Origin: Rhyzopertha dominica
Taxonomy: Eukaryota > Arthropoda > Insecta > Coleoptera > Bostrichidae
Reading direction: 5' to 3'
NCBI GenBank assembly: GCA_025024175.1
Contig: QCXZ01000003.1
Coordinates: forward strand, 55,508,023-55,572,022
Length of the DNA: 64,000 bases
A model generated the notes under the pieces. The model was not told the DNA's origin. It saw only the letters and a program-made list of their open reading frames with translations, and did not search any database. Below are positions 14,601 to 25,884 of this stretch, piece after piece. The position numbers and the translations under genes were made by a program. The first letter of the stretch is position 1. Each line of letters opens with the position of its first letter.

Positions 14601-17600
14601 GTAAAAGGCATAACAGCATCTAAAAAATTAAAGTTGTCTAAACATAATTTGCTATCAGTAAACTGTAGTGAACTAGTGGAATTTATACTTAACTGTTCAA
14701 GAATCCCCAACATTTATCAATACAAAAACAGGTAAATCAGCAAACAAAACAAGCTAACCCATCTTTGCTTCAATCAACAACATTTTTACTGTTATACTTA
14801 GGCAATTTTCCTTTTTCTATTGCTGTTAAGCCTTCTACAACATAAATATCAAAAGATCTTTGTTTATATACTTGGAAACGATTATAAAAATAAAAAGTAA
14901 CAACAGTAACAATAGGTGTAATATTTAAGTATATGCCTGAATAATTATGCATTTTAAACTACTCTGTCTAAGACTAACATATTAGACACTAATACCCTCC
15001 TCTGTGGATAATTGTGAATGATTGATGAGCAAGTCCCATTATAATTTTTACCTTTACATTTCCCATATACAGCGTGTTTCATTAAACTTATCCTAATACC
15101 AAAGTTAATGTCGGCTGAAATACAGGTTGTCAAAGTTAAAAAGTGTAGAAGGGTCAGCATAATTTTTTTGTCCTTTTTTGTAACTACGAATACCAACATT
15201 ATCTTGGAAGTTCCAACTTTATCTTGTAATTTTTTACTTTAACTCATAAATTTCCAGTCAATATAATTTTTCCCGGTCTTTCCACACGCCTTTGCAAAGT
15301 ATCTTCGAGGGGGCTTTATATGCAACAACCAGGACAACTTTAAGTCATGAAAACTTTTTTCTCCCTTCTTGTATACAAATTTAGGTTTAAAAGAGAAACA
15401 CAAAAGTGAACCCTACATAAAATGAATATAAAAAACAGTCCACTGAATTCCATTGAAATGTAAATACACACACAAGAAAAGGCTAGGGATATTTCTTAAA
15501 TTTGGGAATATTACTTTCAGCGATATATTGAACAGAATATTTGTAGGTAGGGTTATCTATTGGATAATATTTAACAAAATAAGGTTAATATCATATCTTA
15601 TGCGGCTCTTCATGCTCCATCTCAAAAATGATTAAAAATATGGAAAATTACTTAAGACAAAATTTGTAGATAATTTTATACTTTACAACTTTTGTGATAA
15701 ATGCAAATACCATTTAAAGCACAGGAAGTGATTTATTTACAAAAAATTGATTTTTGTGAACTTTGATCTTGAATATCTTCAGATGTTCACATATTTCAGT
15801 GACTTTTAATTCAAAAATTTAGAATGTCAAAATAAAGGTTTATACCTTGCAGCATGTAATTTGCCTGGGTTATAAACATACTTTTATTGTTAAGTAATGC
15901 AAGTATCCTTAGACTTTTCGTGTGAGTGTATATCTGCGATAGCTACCAAATTATTGCACAAAAATGAGCTTTTTTTTACATGGTTGCCCCTAATGATACA
16001 AATAATGTTTGTAACAAATAATATTTTCTTGACCAAAACTAATAAAAATGAGACACAAAAAAGTTTTAGCCATTTAGAGGAGGTAATTTTGTAAGTAAAT
16101 AAAGTGATCTGAACATATTAACTAAAATGTAATGCATATACTTAACTTTGACACTCTGTATTTCGGTTAATGTCAACTTTGTTACTAATAAGATAAATTT
16201 AGTTATATGAATTATTTTTATTGAACTGATCATTCGTTCTCATTCATTATGAATCACTCCTTATATGTTAACATACTTTTTACATAATTTTATCTTATAC
16301 AGTTTTTAAATACCTCATATAATAAATTTTTGTGACCTTTTTTTTTGCACACTTCTATATCTTACCTGGCTCAACTTGAGTTTCATCAACTATAAAACCA
16401 CGTGCCAATAAAGCACCATAACATGCATTGCTAACAATTTCTTTAGCCACGCTTCGAAATTCTCGTACCTTTGCCATTACAGTCTCTAATTTGTCCATCT
16501 GCAACACATTTTCGTAAACTAGAGAATAAAAATTTTTAAGTGTACATACCTGTGCTTCGATAAAATAAAACAGTGGCCAGTCTTCTACTTTTGTAACGTC
16601 AGTAAATGTTGTTGTGCTCATTTCACAACACATGTGTTGTATATCTAACAGGCTGCTTCTCAACAGAGGATTGAGAATAAATAGATTACTGTCCAGGTAT
16701 TTTCTTGCATTACTTATTTTCTTGAATATGATACCCTTACGCCACACGAAAAATGCCTTCCACATTCGGAAATAAAAAAACGTTTTTATTCTCATCAGTG
16801 TGCAATACATTTTGAATTCTTCCTCCCACTTTTCAATGCTGGTAAAATAAACTTCTGGACCTACATGCTGCAAAACTCCACTAGAGCTCATTGCCAAAAA
16901 GTTGCTCTTGTCAATAATTTTTTCATATGGCACAATACTAAAAAACCACTATTACTAAAAGGAAATATACACATGCTTACTTTTAGAAGTCTCACGTTAA
17001 TGCATAAGGAGTATAGTGTTCGGAAGATCTTGGAACAGCATAGGCCAGATAAATAAACTCTCCAGTTTTCAATTCTCTCATCTTTCTAATTAGTTCTGGT
17101 TGATTAACTACATTAGGAACTTTATGATGTGGTAGAATTACATTCTCTGTATCAAATATGGCTCCAGGTCCTCGTTTCACACCAAATTGAGAAACTACCA
17201 TGGATGCTTCATCTCCATGTTTTGAAGATTGTTTCGCCGCTAAATGACTGAACTGTTGCAATCATTCCGTTTATATAAATAAGGAACTTACCAGAGCTAA
17301 CGGTTGGAGCAGTGCTCAGTCGTATATTTCGTGCCAATATAGCTTGTTGTCTTTGTTTGAATCCGGTCTGAAAATATGTTGTAAGAAAAGTATTGACTTA
17401 TCAGCATTTTCATTACCAGTGGTTCGGGTTGTTCTCTCTTATATTCGATTTTCTCCAGAAGTTTCTTGTGCNGAACATGNAATGGGAGTACATCACGTTT
17501 CCTAAAAAAAATAAACTGAGTTGCATGATATGTCCTTATTTTATTTATCTTTGAGAACAGATTGAATAATCAAAAATATGTATTGGCACTTTGTCATATA

Positions 17601-19613
17601 ATTTTATTTCAAATTAAATTATTTATTACCTACAGAGAATTAAAATTCTCCAAAGAATTTCATTTTGAAGTACATGAATTTTGATTTTGCAAAAGACCAT
17701 TCTATTATTTAAATCAAACAATACACCAATGAAACTTTGCATGGAGCCTACACAAATGGATTATTAGCAGTTTTTTAGCTTTATTTTGGACCTGTTCCAA
17801 CAACTCTGAGAACCCTGTGCTGAGTGGTGATCGAAAAACAGCGATTTTTTCGCACTTATATAGGATGATCAAATAAAGGTTTCATGTAAACATGGCATTC
17901 AAGATGCAATTTTGAAATAATTCAGGTGGAACTTGTTTAATGAACCTTCTTCAAAAAGAGAATTTAACTTAAAGTTAATTTTTTAAAGATTAATTATTAT
18001 AAAAAAAACCTCTTAGAGAAATGGATCAGTTATCAATTCTTAATTAAACTTTGATTATCTAATCGATGGTAATTAGGTGTGGAATAAAATATCAGCATAA
18101 TGTTCACTACAGCTTTAGCGGCGGACCTCGTTCCATTTCTTAACATTTACGTTAACACTGTGTCATAGTTGCTCCTCCACTTTATTGATCGGTGTGGTGA
18201 TGGCAACCTTTAACACTTAAATGCTACTAGGCTTTTCTGCATACACTTTAGACCTTCCTAAAATAAGAAGTCCAACTGGATTAAATCGCATGACATCAGT
18301 AGGCAAATGCGATCACCGCCTTGAGAAATAACGATTGCTGGAAAGTTTTGATGCAAAACAGTCATTGTTGCGTCGGCAAGTGGCATAGTTGGCGTTTATT
18401 GTTCACCGTAACTGCTTGTTCCACTTCGTTTTTGAAGAAATACAGACCAATGACGCGGCAAGCCCAAAACCTTGCCAAAACTATTAAAATATATAAAAAT
18501 TATTTGTAGTATTACATTCTTTTTTATTTTACGCTTATAAGGGTGTTTAATATAAATAGGTGAAAAGTTAAGAAAATAAATAGACTTTATTTCTGGAGGG
18601 GCTAGAGCCTCAGAGCCCCTCTGTACTCGGCGCCTATGCTATTAACAATTGCCAAGATAAGGACTTTGTCTTTACATTTGAATCCAACTTTACCGAATGT
18701 CTGGTTTTATATTATTTCCCAATTTCAATTCCGAAACAAGAAAAGAGGGAATAATATTTCTGTTAATATTAAAACTTCAATTACAAACCCCTTGGTTGGT
18801 GCATGGAACAATGTTACCCAACATTCAGCCAAAAAAGCGTGTTCTCTTTTAGGTTTTTGTCATTTATGAAGAAATCACTACAGCTACCGTCAACTAACTG
18901 ATCTTAAAAGCTTGATAAATTACCTATAGATTTCGTTCTAACCATTTTTATTGTGAGACTCGTTTCGCCAGTATTCAACCAAGAAAAAGGCAAAAACTGA
19001 AAATATAGATTTTTGGAAAAAATGCTTTATCTTTGGAAAGCTGAATNTCTGTAACTATTTGACNTAGAAAAATGGATTTGATTTCATTTTGTAGCATATT
19101 TAATCTGTTTCAAAGAAAATAAGGTACATTTTATTCCTAAAAACAAGCTATAGCACAGGGTTCTCAGGGTTGCAAATCTGGATTTACACTACCAGTAGAC
19201 CAGTACAGCTCCAAAGCACATAAGCAAAAAAGCGCTAGTAATCCATTTAATGTAGGTTCAATCTAAAGTTTTGACATGATGAAATACATCTGGCATCATG
19301 AACGACCATGAAAAACAGTGAACAATTATATCAATGTTACCGTGACGACGTGCAAACACCCTTTTCGATATTTTTCATCTCTAAAGTAAGAGCTTTGTCC
19401 CTTTGGGCAATTTTATTCTATTTCTAATTGAATTTATAGTTCTAGTGTGAAGATTACTCACTTCTCGTACTCCTTAGGCGGCCTGCAGAGGAGTTTAGGC
19501 CCGATTACCTCCTCCGCGGCCCTCATCCGTATGTCGGAAGAAACCCCCGTGGGACGCGACGTTCCCATCACACTACGCCGGGTCTTCGCCTGCCTGGAGG
19601 ACTCCGGCTCCAT
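2670..19613 (-). CDS. DNAH6: Axonemal dynein heavy chain, DNAH6 type (5' part)
   Basis: Motor subunit of an inner dynein arm of cilia and flagella (in insects chordotonal neurons and sperm); it couples ATP hydrolysis to microtubule sliding. Exons, 5' to 3': 19462-19613, 17417-17501, 17292-17367, 16996-17239, 16550-16937, 16366-16498, 13075-13156, 12836-13016, 12611-12777, 12331-12557, 11575-11749, 11139-11520, 10747-10875, 10433-10690, 9783-10205, 9554-9700, 9321-9497, 6335-6784, 4625-4761, 4378-4568, 4055-4316, 3855-4000, 3194-3465, 2912-3124, 2670-2855. All junctions keep phase, giving 1761 codons. Residues up to about 1350 are tail and linker. AAA1 Walker A GPAGTGKT is at about 1407-1414 and Walker B WCCFDEF at about 1455. 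AAA2 P-loop GPTGGGKT is at about 1688. The segment [18 protein letters not shown] after AAA2 is closest, from memory, to DNAH6 (fly Dhc16F) rather than DNAH3/7/12. The start ATG at 19613 has an in-frame TAG just upstream. Two ambiguous bases fall in exon 2 (near 17472 and 17480). The 3' half lies outside the window. Confidence 0.93.
4762..6334 (-). other. Dynein intron between exons 18 and 19
   Basis: This 1.6-kb intron contains the hAT-like MITE at 5037-5331. The rest is AT-rich, and short ORFs around 5557-5963 look like chance reading frames. Confidence 0.5.
5037..5331. mobile_element. Non-autonomous hAT-like MITE
   Basis: About 295 bp inside a dynein intron, locally richer in GC than its surroundings. 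It is bounded by a perfect 12-bp direct repeat (5025-5036 and 5328-5339). Its last eight bases, CTAGAACA, would be an 8-bp target duplication, as hAT elements make. The ends (GGATTGGCCAACC, and TTTAGGCCTTTCCAAC on the other strand) are imperfect inverted repeats of the GGCCAAC kind seen in hAT MITEs. There is no ORF. The exact ends and the superfamily are inferred. Confidence 0.5.
6785..9320 (-). other. Dynein intron between exons 17 and 18
   Basis: A 2.5-kb intron holding a plus-strand LINE relic at about 7200-8520. Nothing else recognisable is present; 8540-9320 is AT-rich unique-looking sequence. Confidence 0.5.
7200..8520 (+). pseudogene. Non-LTR retrotransposon reverse transcriptase relic
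   Basis: Plus-strand frames preserve pieces of a LINE reverse transcriptase. An ORF at 7635-7850 contains GGLRQSDPL and [13 protein letters not shown], then [11 protein letters not shown] with the catalytic YADD box. A second piece at about 7300-7370 reads [18 protein letters not shown], apparently another copy or a scrambled part of the same region. Around 8330-8430 the frame gives a [20 protein letters not shown] stretch, typical of the region C-terminal to the RT in such elements. Stops and frameshifts separate the pieces. No ends, poly(A) tail or target duplication were found, so the clade is unassigned. Confidence 0.65.
13566..14570. mobile_element. Foldback element with about 400-bp inverted arms
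   Basis: Both ends carry the same sequence in opposite orientation: ACAGGGT(A/G)ATTCAGG followed by TTTTAAGGCACAAAC. The two arms stay alignable with substitutions and small indels over roughly 400 bp each (13566 to about 13970, and about 14150 to 14570), including the stretches ATCTCGCTCACTTTT and GGGGGTAGAGGC. The centre is about 180 bp of AT-rich spacer. A TA dinucleotide sits at each outer edge, which would fit Tc1/mariner-style targeting. No ORF is present, so it depends on another element's transposase. It lies in the dynein intron 13157-16365. Confidence 0.75.
14571..16365 (-). other. Remainder of a dynein intron
   Basis: AT-rich sequence between the foldback element and the exon at 16366. 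A short motif near 15334 (GACAACTTTAAGTCATG) recurs with changes near 27361, suggesting fragments of another dispersed repeat. I see no gene. Confidence 0.4.
17748..19260 (-). mobile_element. Decayed mariner/IS630-like DNA transposon
   Basis: The edges are an imperfect inverted repeat: GAGAACCCTGTGCT near 17808-17821 recurs inverted near 19153-19166, and the outer 60-70 bp (AAATGGATTA, GCAGTTTTTTAGC) also pair. Between them the minus strand, read with frame changes, gives transposase-like fragments at about 18100-18500, such as VTVNNKR and a CDLTPLDFFLWG-like piece spread over two frames. These recall insect mariner-like transposases. Many stops make it a dead copy. It occupies most of dynein intron 1 (17502-19461). 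Confidence 0.55.
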
Positions 19614-20044
19614 GGGTTTCTTCTAGGGCTTTGGACAGCCCCGACCGCACAAACACCGAAACACCAGATTCTAGTGATGTGACACTTATTTATTTTGGCA
19701 ACCGTTGCCATATCGATGCCGCAATAGTATGTAAGTTTTAAAGTGTACCGCGCGCTGTAAACTTTTGTTGCGTTTAGTTCGAATAAAAATATTTTAATAA
19801 TAAAGGATTTTTGTTTTAGACGTTACCATGCTTCCACTTTTGTCTCCAAGTGTTTTTTGTAGTAGGCGAGCTGTAATCACAGAAAAGGTACAGTTTGCTT
19901 TAGATGAGAAGGGACTAGGCCAGTGGACTAGGCGCACATAAAATTTATTCATTCAGAAAACAGGTTTTGATTTTCTGATTATGCTCTTCATTGTTTCTTT
20001 TATTATTCCCAGTGCCATTGATAGGAACCTGCACTAGGTCTTAA
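19614..20044 (-). promoter_or_regulatory. Upstream region and 5' UTR of the dynein gene
   Basis: The 430 bp upstream of the dynein ATG separate it from the LINE at 20045. The first 70 bp are GC-rich like exon 1, then composition falls back to AT-rich. I found no clear TATA box. The transcription start is unknown. Confidence 0.35.
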
Positions 20045-22832
20045 GTGGTTGTCATAGTTGCAACGCATTTCAAAAACTTATTTTTAGTAGGTGATACTAA
20101 TATTGACCTGTTGAAATCAAGCAAAACGGTTACTACTTATAAAAATCTCATAGATGGCTGTGTCTTTCGCTTGGTTAATGAAATCAATGCAAGGCACGCT
20201 ACCAGACTTGATAAAAGAACAAAAAGCATTTCTATTATAGACCACATAGTAAGTGGCATAACTAATCAAGTAAAATATAGTTTAGATGATACAGAACTAT
20301 CTGACCACAAATCGTTTAGTATAAATCTAAGCTTACCAGTTCAGCAAAGAGGAAAACCGAAACGCAAATATACAATTGCACAAGTTGACTATAACCAGCT
20401 AGAACTTACCTTAGCTGCAAAGTTGAGAACTGATCCTAACAATACACTAACTTTTGTGGAACTAAGCAAAGTTATACTAGAACAACTTGAAATATTCACT
20501 ACAATAACGGAAAGTAAATTCTCAAAAAACGTAAATGAAGGTTGGTTTACTAAAGAAATAAAGCAACTCATAAAAGATAGAGATGTGCTGTACAGAAAAA
20601 AATGTAAATACCCAGAAAATGAATATGTTGCCAGATTATATAATCAAAAGAAGCTGGATGTAAAGAATCATGTCAGATATAACAAAAAAAACAATATTTT
20701 GAAAAAAGAGTTATGAATGCCGAGGGCTCTGCAAAAAAGTTCTGGGATATTATAAAAGGGGAGCTATGTATGAACAATACATCAACGCAATCATGTACCT
20801 AGTAAGCTGTTAAAAAACAACGGCGATATAATTGTGAATAAAAAAGATATAAGTAATGTTTACAATGAGCATTTCTCAACAGTTGCAGAAAACTTGCTAC
20901 AGAGTGCGTTTCACTCAAACCTGGTTAATAATGGTACAACATTAAAATGGATACCTGACAGAAGTCTGTTTATCAAACAGACAGACACTGAGGAAATAAA
21001 AATAATTAACTTAAAAACAAATGCTTCAGCAGGTTACGACAATATCAAGGTCAAAGTGATAAAAAGACTGAAAGCAGTATTAGCTCCAACAATTGCAAAA
21101 ATCATAAACAACAACATCAAGCAAGGCATTTTTCCGGATGAGTTAAAAGTGGCCCGAATAACACCACTATACAAAGGGGGTAATAAGCAAGATCTGAATA
21201 ACTACAGACCTGTCTCAGTGCTTCCAGTATTCTCAAAAATTTACGAAAAAGTGATTCACCAAAGACTTGTAACCTTTTTAGAGGATATAAAATTCTTAAA
21301 AGCTGGTCAGAATGGTTTTCGAGAAAGACGAAGTACTTTAACAGCAGCTACAGATCTTTTAAGCTTTATATACGGAAACCTAGAAAAGAAAAGCAATGTT
21401 AGTTCTTTAGTTTTGGACTTTCGAAAAGCTTTTGATATAATTGACCATGGCATTCTGTTGAAAAAAATAAAAACAATAGGAATAGATGGACCATCACTGC
21501 AGTTATTTGATAGTTATCTACAAAATAAATACCAGTACACTAAAGTTGACAACATAAATAGTGACAAGCGGCCAATCAGGTATGGGGTGCCCCAAGGTTC
21601 TATCCTGGGCCCAACACTTTTCTTAATATATATAAATGATCTAGCAATGGCTGAACTGCGTGGACATATGCAATATGCGGATGACACACTACTGCTATAT
21701 TCTGGAAGCAAAGATGCGATAACACGTGATATTACAAAGGATGCAACAACACTGGAAATGTGGTGTCAAAAGAATAGAATGTTGTTGAATGAAGAAAAAT
21801 GTACCCTATTTAATGTAGGCGATTTTAGAATAACAAGCAACATTAAAATTAATGGTAAAGCAATAGAAACAGCAGAGGACATTAAGTATCTAGGAGTAAC
21901 AATTGATAAAAATTTAACTTTTGAACCTCATACCATTAACATAGGAAATAAAATTAGAAAGTCAATCGCCCATATACGGAGAGCAACCCACATATTAAAT
22001 AAAAACGTGAAGTCACTAATCTATTATTCGTATGTCCATTCACATCTTAATTACTTGGCACCAATATGGGGTAATGCAAATAGAACAGCACTGCAGAAAT
22101 TACAGAGAACGCAGAACAAGGCAATTAAATTAATTTATAATTTCAAAAAGCTTATGCCAACAAACGATGTATACAACTATACCAAGTTACTGAATGTTGA
22201 AGAAACAATCACATTAGAGTCAATAAAACTGGTTCATAAAATTAACATGGGTAAGTTAGTTACTTAAACCCAAATGATTTTCAACAGAGATGTTCACAAT
22301 CATAATACCAGAAATGCAAACAACGTGCATCTTGATCTGCACAGGAAGAAAAAAACTCAAAATGCTATAACTTACAAAGGAGCAAAATTATATAATACTA
22401 TTAGGGAAGAAACAAGAAAAATAAAAAATATGAAAACTTTTGGTGTAGCAATAAAAAAAACTAATGGATAGGCGTAACAATTAAGTTAGTTTTGCATTTT
22501 TCAAGTACAATAATTTAAGGCTGATTATTTTATGTAATTAGTTTTGTATAACTTAAAACAGTAATAGTTATTAAGTGTTTAAGTGCAATAGACAACTAAC
22601 TTTTATGTAGGTTTAGTTATTTCTGTTTAATGTTTTCGATTTGTATAGTTTCAAACTGTCTTTATTTTTAGTTTTTTAGTTTTGATATATCTACAGGATT
22701 TATGAGATATTTCTGTTTTTTTACATATGCTTTTATATTTGTTATCTTCTTTAGATGGCACTCAGACGGGATCTGTGCATCCTAAGAGTGCTGATAACAT
22801 GTATTATTAAAGTTATAAATTAAAAAAAAAAA
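20045..22832 (+). mobile_element. 5'-truncated non-LTR retrotransposon
   Basis: The element starts inside the endonuclease domain (VGDTNID near 20090, SDHKSF near 20301). It then carries a reverse transcriptase in a 477-codon ORF (20834-22267): LNNYRPVSVLPVFSK, FRKAFDIIDH, YGVPQGSILGP and the catalytic QYADDTLL near 21671. A C-terminal piece follows in a third frame (22274-22471, HNHNTRNANNVHLDL). Frame changes near 20716-20830 and 22267 mean it cannot make one protein. The 3' end is an A-rich tail at about 22819-22832. The domains fit the Jockey/CR1/L2 group of LINEs; the clade is not resolved. No target duplication was found, in line with 5' truncation. Confidence 0.85.
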
Positions 22833-24240
22833 ATAGTATGCAGTGTTCTCCCTAGATGGCGATAAGAACCTTGGCTCTCACAAAAAGTATTAGCTTTTTA
22901 CAGTAAAAAGTATATCGTAGCTCGATATTGAACGATATTTTTTGTGTGCTGTATAAAAGCATAAGTGCTAGGCGTGCTTTGGATAAGTGGTGGCTATTAT
23001 CCCTTAATAGTTAATAGTAAAATATCAATAATTTGATTATTACTATTGTTTGGTTGTGTAAGGTTTGTGTAAAATTATGAATGTCAAAAAAAGTTTGAAT
23101 GGAGGTTATAACTATATAAGTTGTCGTCCTGGGCCTTTGAAGGAGTTAGTCCACCATTGGGGCAGTGAATATCAAAAACTAAAGAATGTTCTACTAAGCT
23201 TCTATAATATAATTTTAATGGATCAAGGATGTTCCAATAAAATGTATCAGCTCATCTTTTTTAAACGATTCCATTGACTATATCTAGTACATTACAGAGT
23301 AGCAATGATTAAAGGAGGAATAAACAGTCTTTGTATAGTCAGTGTACGCAGGAAAAATGTAAACAATTTCGGTCATTATTTCACAGAAAAAGTTTTAAGC
23401 CACCTTTATATATGAAGTATTTACATACTGTTTTCCCTCAGTCAAAGAAATAATCAATGTTTTGGTTTTTTACATATTCATAAAGAAAAACAAACTAAAG
23501 TAATTAATTTTGTACATTTTCTAAAGTAATGCAAATAAGTTTGATTTAAAAAGACTTTTTTACTTTCATCTCAGTGACAAATGGCTAGACAGACATGCAG
23601 ATCATGTCTTTAGGACTTTTGGTGGAAATTAGATGATATTCAAAAGTGGCAAAGTTACGTAAACATTTTACTCTGACATCTAAAAAGTGATAAAAAAGGT
23701 ATTAAATTCTAGTATTATAATAGGGCTGAATTAACAGTAATTATGGCCATTATACCTGTGAGAATGTAAATAATAATAGTTGTGGTTATCATTGAGCCAT
23801 TGTTTATGGATATGGCACCATTTTTAAAATTTGTTATTCAGGCAATAAAGATAAATGAACGGATGTGACGAAAACGAACAAACGCAAGTAAACATAAGCA
23901 AAATACAGAAACTTAGTACGAGATTCAAAGTAAACACAGACCACATGGGTATATAATAATAAAACTCAGACACACTTATTAAACTAATTGGAGGTCATAA
24001 ATGATCATTGGCTAAAGCTAAAGATAACCCATAGCAGTTAAAAGAGGGAATTCTACTTTTTACTACTACAGTTGTTCAAAAAGATTTAAGTTTTTCTAAT
24101 ATATATTTTTTATGTTGATTAATTGTTTCCGTTCTACTACTTTGCCTCAATGTTAATACCTAATTATCTTAATTAAACGTTCAAAACAATTTTTGTAAGT
24201 TATTATTAAATTCTGTGAAGCAAACAATTATTTATTTATG
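22833..24240. other. Intergenic, no gene seen
   Basis: AT-rich. A TATAAAAG-like motif at about 22952 and a 70-codon ORF at 23065-23277 are present, but the ORF matches no family I know and has no supporting splice structure. Confidence 0.4.
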
Positions 24241-25263
24241 TGGGGTGTTCACGGTAACAGTCTACAATAGCTAACTTTTGTATTTGATGTGTCGTAGACT
24301 AGTGGTTTAAGTGGGAAATTTTATGAATTTATGAAAAAAGTTTATTCAAAAAAACAAGCTGAACAAGTGACCAAGATATTGATTACAAGTTCTTTATTTT
24401 AAATAAAACGACCCCACTGCATTCGATTAAGGGCATCATACTAAACAAAAAAGTACTAAGGTACTACTACCCTATAGTCATTTGTTTTTGAAATATCTGA
24501 TGTTAAATAATTGCTGTTGCTGTACCTTAGTACTATTTTGTTTAATTCAACGCCCTTAATCAAATACGCTATAAAAAATGGGGTCGTTCTATTTTAAAAA
24601 ATTAACTTGATGTTCAATTGTTTTTTTGTAAACACTACAAAATTCTTCTCATAAATTCATATAACTTTTCCATCTAAACCACTACAACAACTAAAAAAAT
24701 CTACTATTATAGTGTTTCGTGAACAGCATTTATTGAATATCAGATATCTCAAAAACAAATGACTGTAGGCTAGTAGTACCTTAGTAGTTTTTTGTTTACT
24801 TCAACGCCCTTAATTAAAAGCGCTATAAAAAAAGAAGTCATTTTATTTAAAATAACAAATTGTAGTAGATATCTCGGTCAATTGATGATTAATACGTTTT
24901 TTTTTGTAAACACCACAAAATTTTAAAAAATTTATGAGACTTCCCCATTTAAACCAATAGTCTATTACATGAAATAAAAAGTTAGCTATTGTAGACTGTT
25001 TCGTGAACAGCAATTATTCAACATGGGATATCTAAAAAAAATGACGCTCTCAATCAAATACCCTATATGGTTAAAAATGGGGTCATTTTATTTAAAATAA
25101 CAAACTTGTAGTCGATATCTCAGTCAGCTGATGTTCAATTGTTTTTTTGTAAACACCACAAAATTATTCTCAAAAATTCATAAAACTTCCCCATTTAAAC
25201 CACTAGGCTACAACGTCAAATGAAAAAGTTAGCTACTGAAGACTGTTACAGTGAACACCCTGT
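24241..25263. mobile_element. Asymmetric foldback element, one forward and three reverse units
   Basis: The outer ends are GGTGTTCAC(G/T)GTAACAGTC in opposite orientations (near 24243 and 25259). The left arm is a single forward unit, about 24241-24500. Three copies of the same unit then follow in reverse orientation, about 24510-24725, 24726-25012 and 25013-25263. Each contains CAACGCCCTTAAT or a close variant, a GGGGTC-ATTTAAAATAA stretch, TTTTTTTGTAAACAC and CCATTTAAACCA. Copies are diverged by substitutions and small indels. There is no ORF. A lone forward unit of the same family lies at about 27832-28000. Confidence 0.75.
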
Positions 25264-25753
25264 ATAAAATGTTTTACTAAGGACCATAAATAGTATGCTT
25301 TATTATTGTATACTCCTGCACATTCACTTATTTACATATTCTATTGTACGAGTAGATCCAAAACATAATATTTACTGGTATTAAGAGTTTCATCATTGTT
25401 TGATAAAACCCTTATATTTCATAATAACAATGCAAACTTTCAGATTCTTTAGAAATATTATCTTGCAACTCAGTATTATACCATACCCACTGTTAATTAT
25501 GTATTTTATCTTAATAAGTTCTAAAATGAGAGATTTTACTTGTAAGAGACCTTACAAATTAGTATAATGTTCTAATATTAAAGTACCTGTGAAAAGTTTC
25601 CAAATATCTTATCTAAAGCACTATATTTTAATTATAAAGATGTAAACAAAAAATCTGTTATTAAATGATAAACAAATGTTAATCAATATGTTTGTTAATG
25701 TTAAAAATTATTAGTTCGCTATGTATATTAAAAAAATACGTCATGCTGAAGGA
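25264..25753. other. Intergenic downstream of the opsin
   Basis: AT-rich, with no coding or repeat structure that I can name. Confidence 0.4.
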
Positions 25754-25759
25754 TTTATT
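25754..25759 (-). terminator. Opsin polyadenylation signal
   Basis: AATAAA on the minus strand, about 125 bp after the opsin stop codon. Its distance and orientation fit the end of the opsin mRNA. Confidence 0.6.
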
Positions 25760-25884
25760 TAATTGCAAACAATAATTAACAACAAATAACAAAAAGACTA
25801 GGGGCTGCTTAAATCAGTAGAAGACAAAAATATCATAGTCCATTTTCGTTGCAAGGTTCATCTTAAATCCTATCTATCATATAT

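Noticed and set aside
23065..23277. 70-codon ORF downstream of a TATAAAAG motif
   Set aside because: No recognisable domain, and the chance of such an ORF in 3 kb of intergenic DNA is high; kept only as a remark.
24241..25263. CRISPR-like or satellite array
   Set aside because: The repeats are long (215-290 bp), diverged, partly inverted and without regular spacers; a foldback transposon explains them better.
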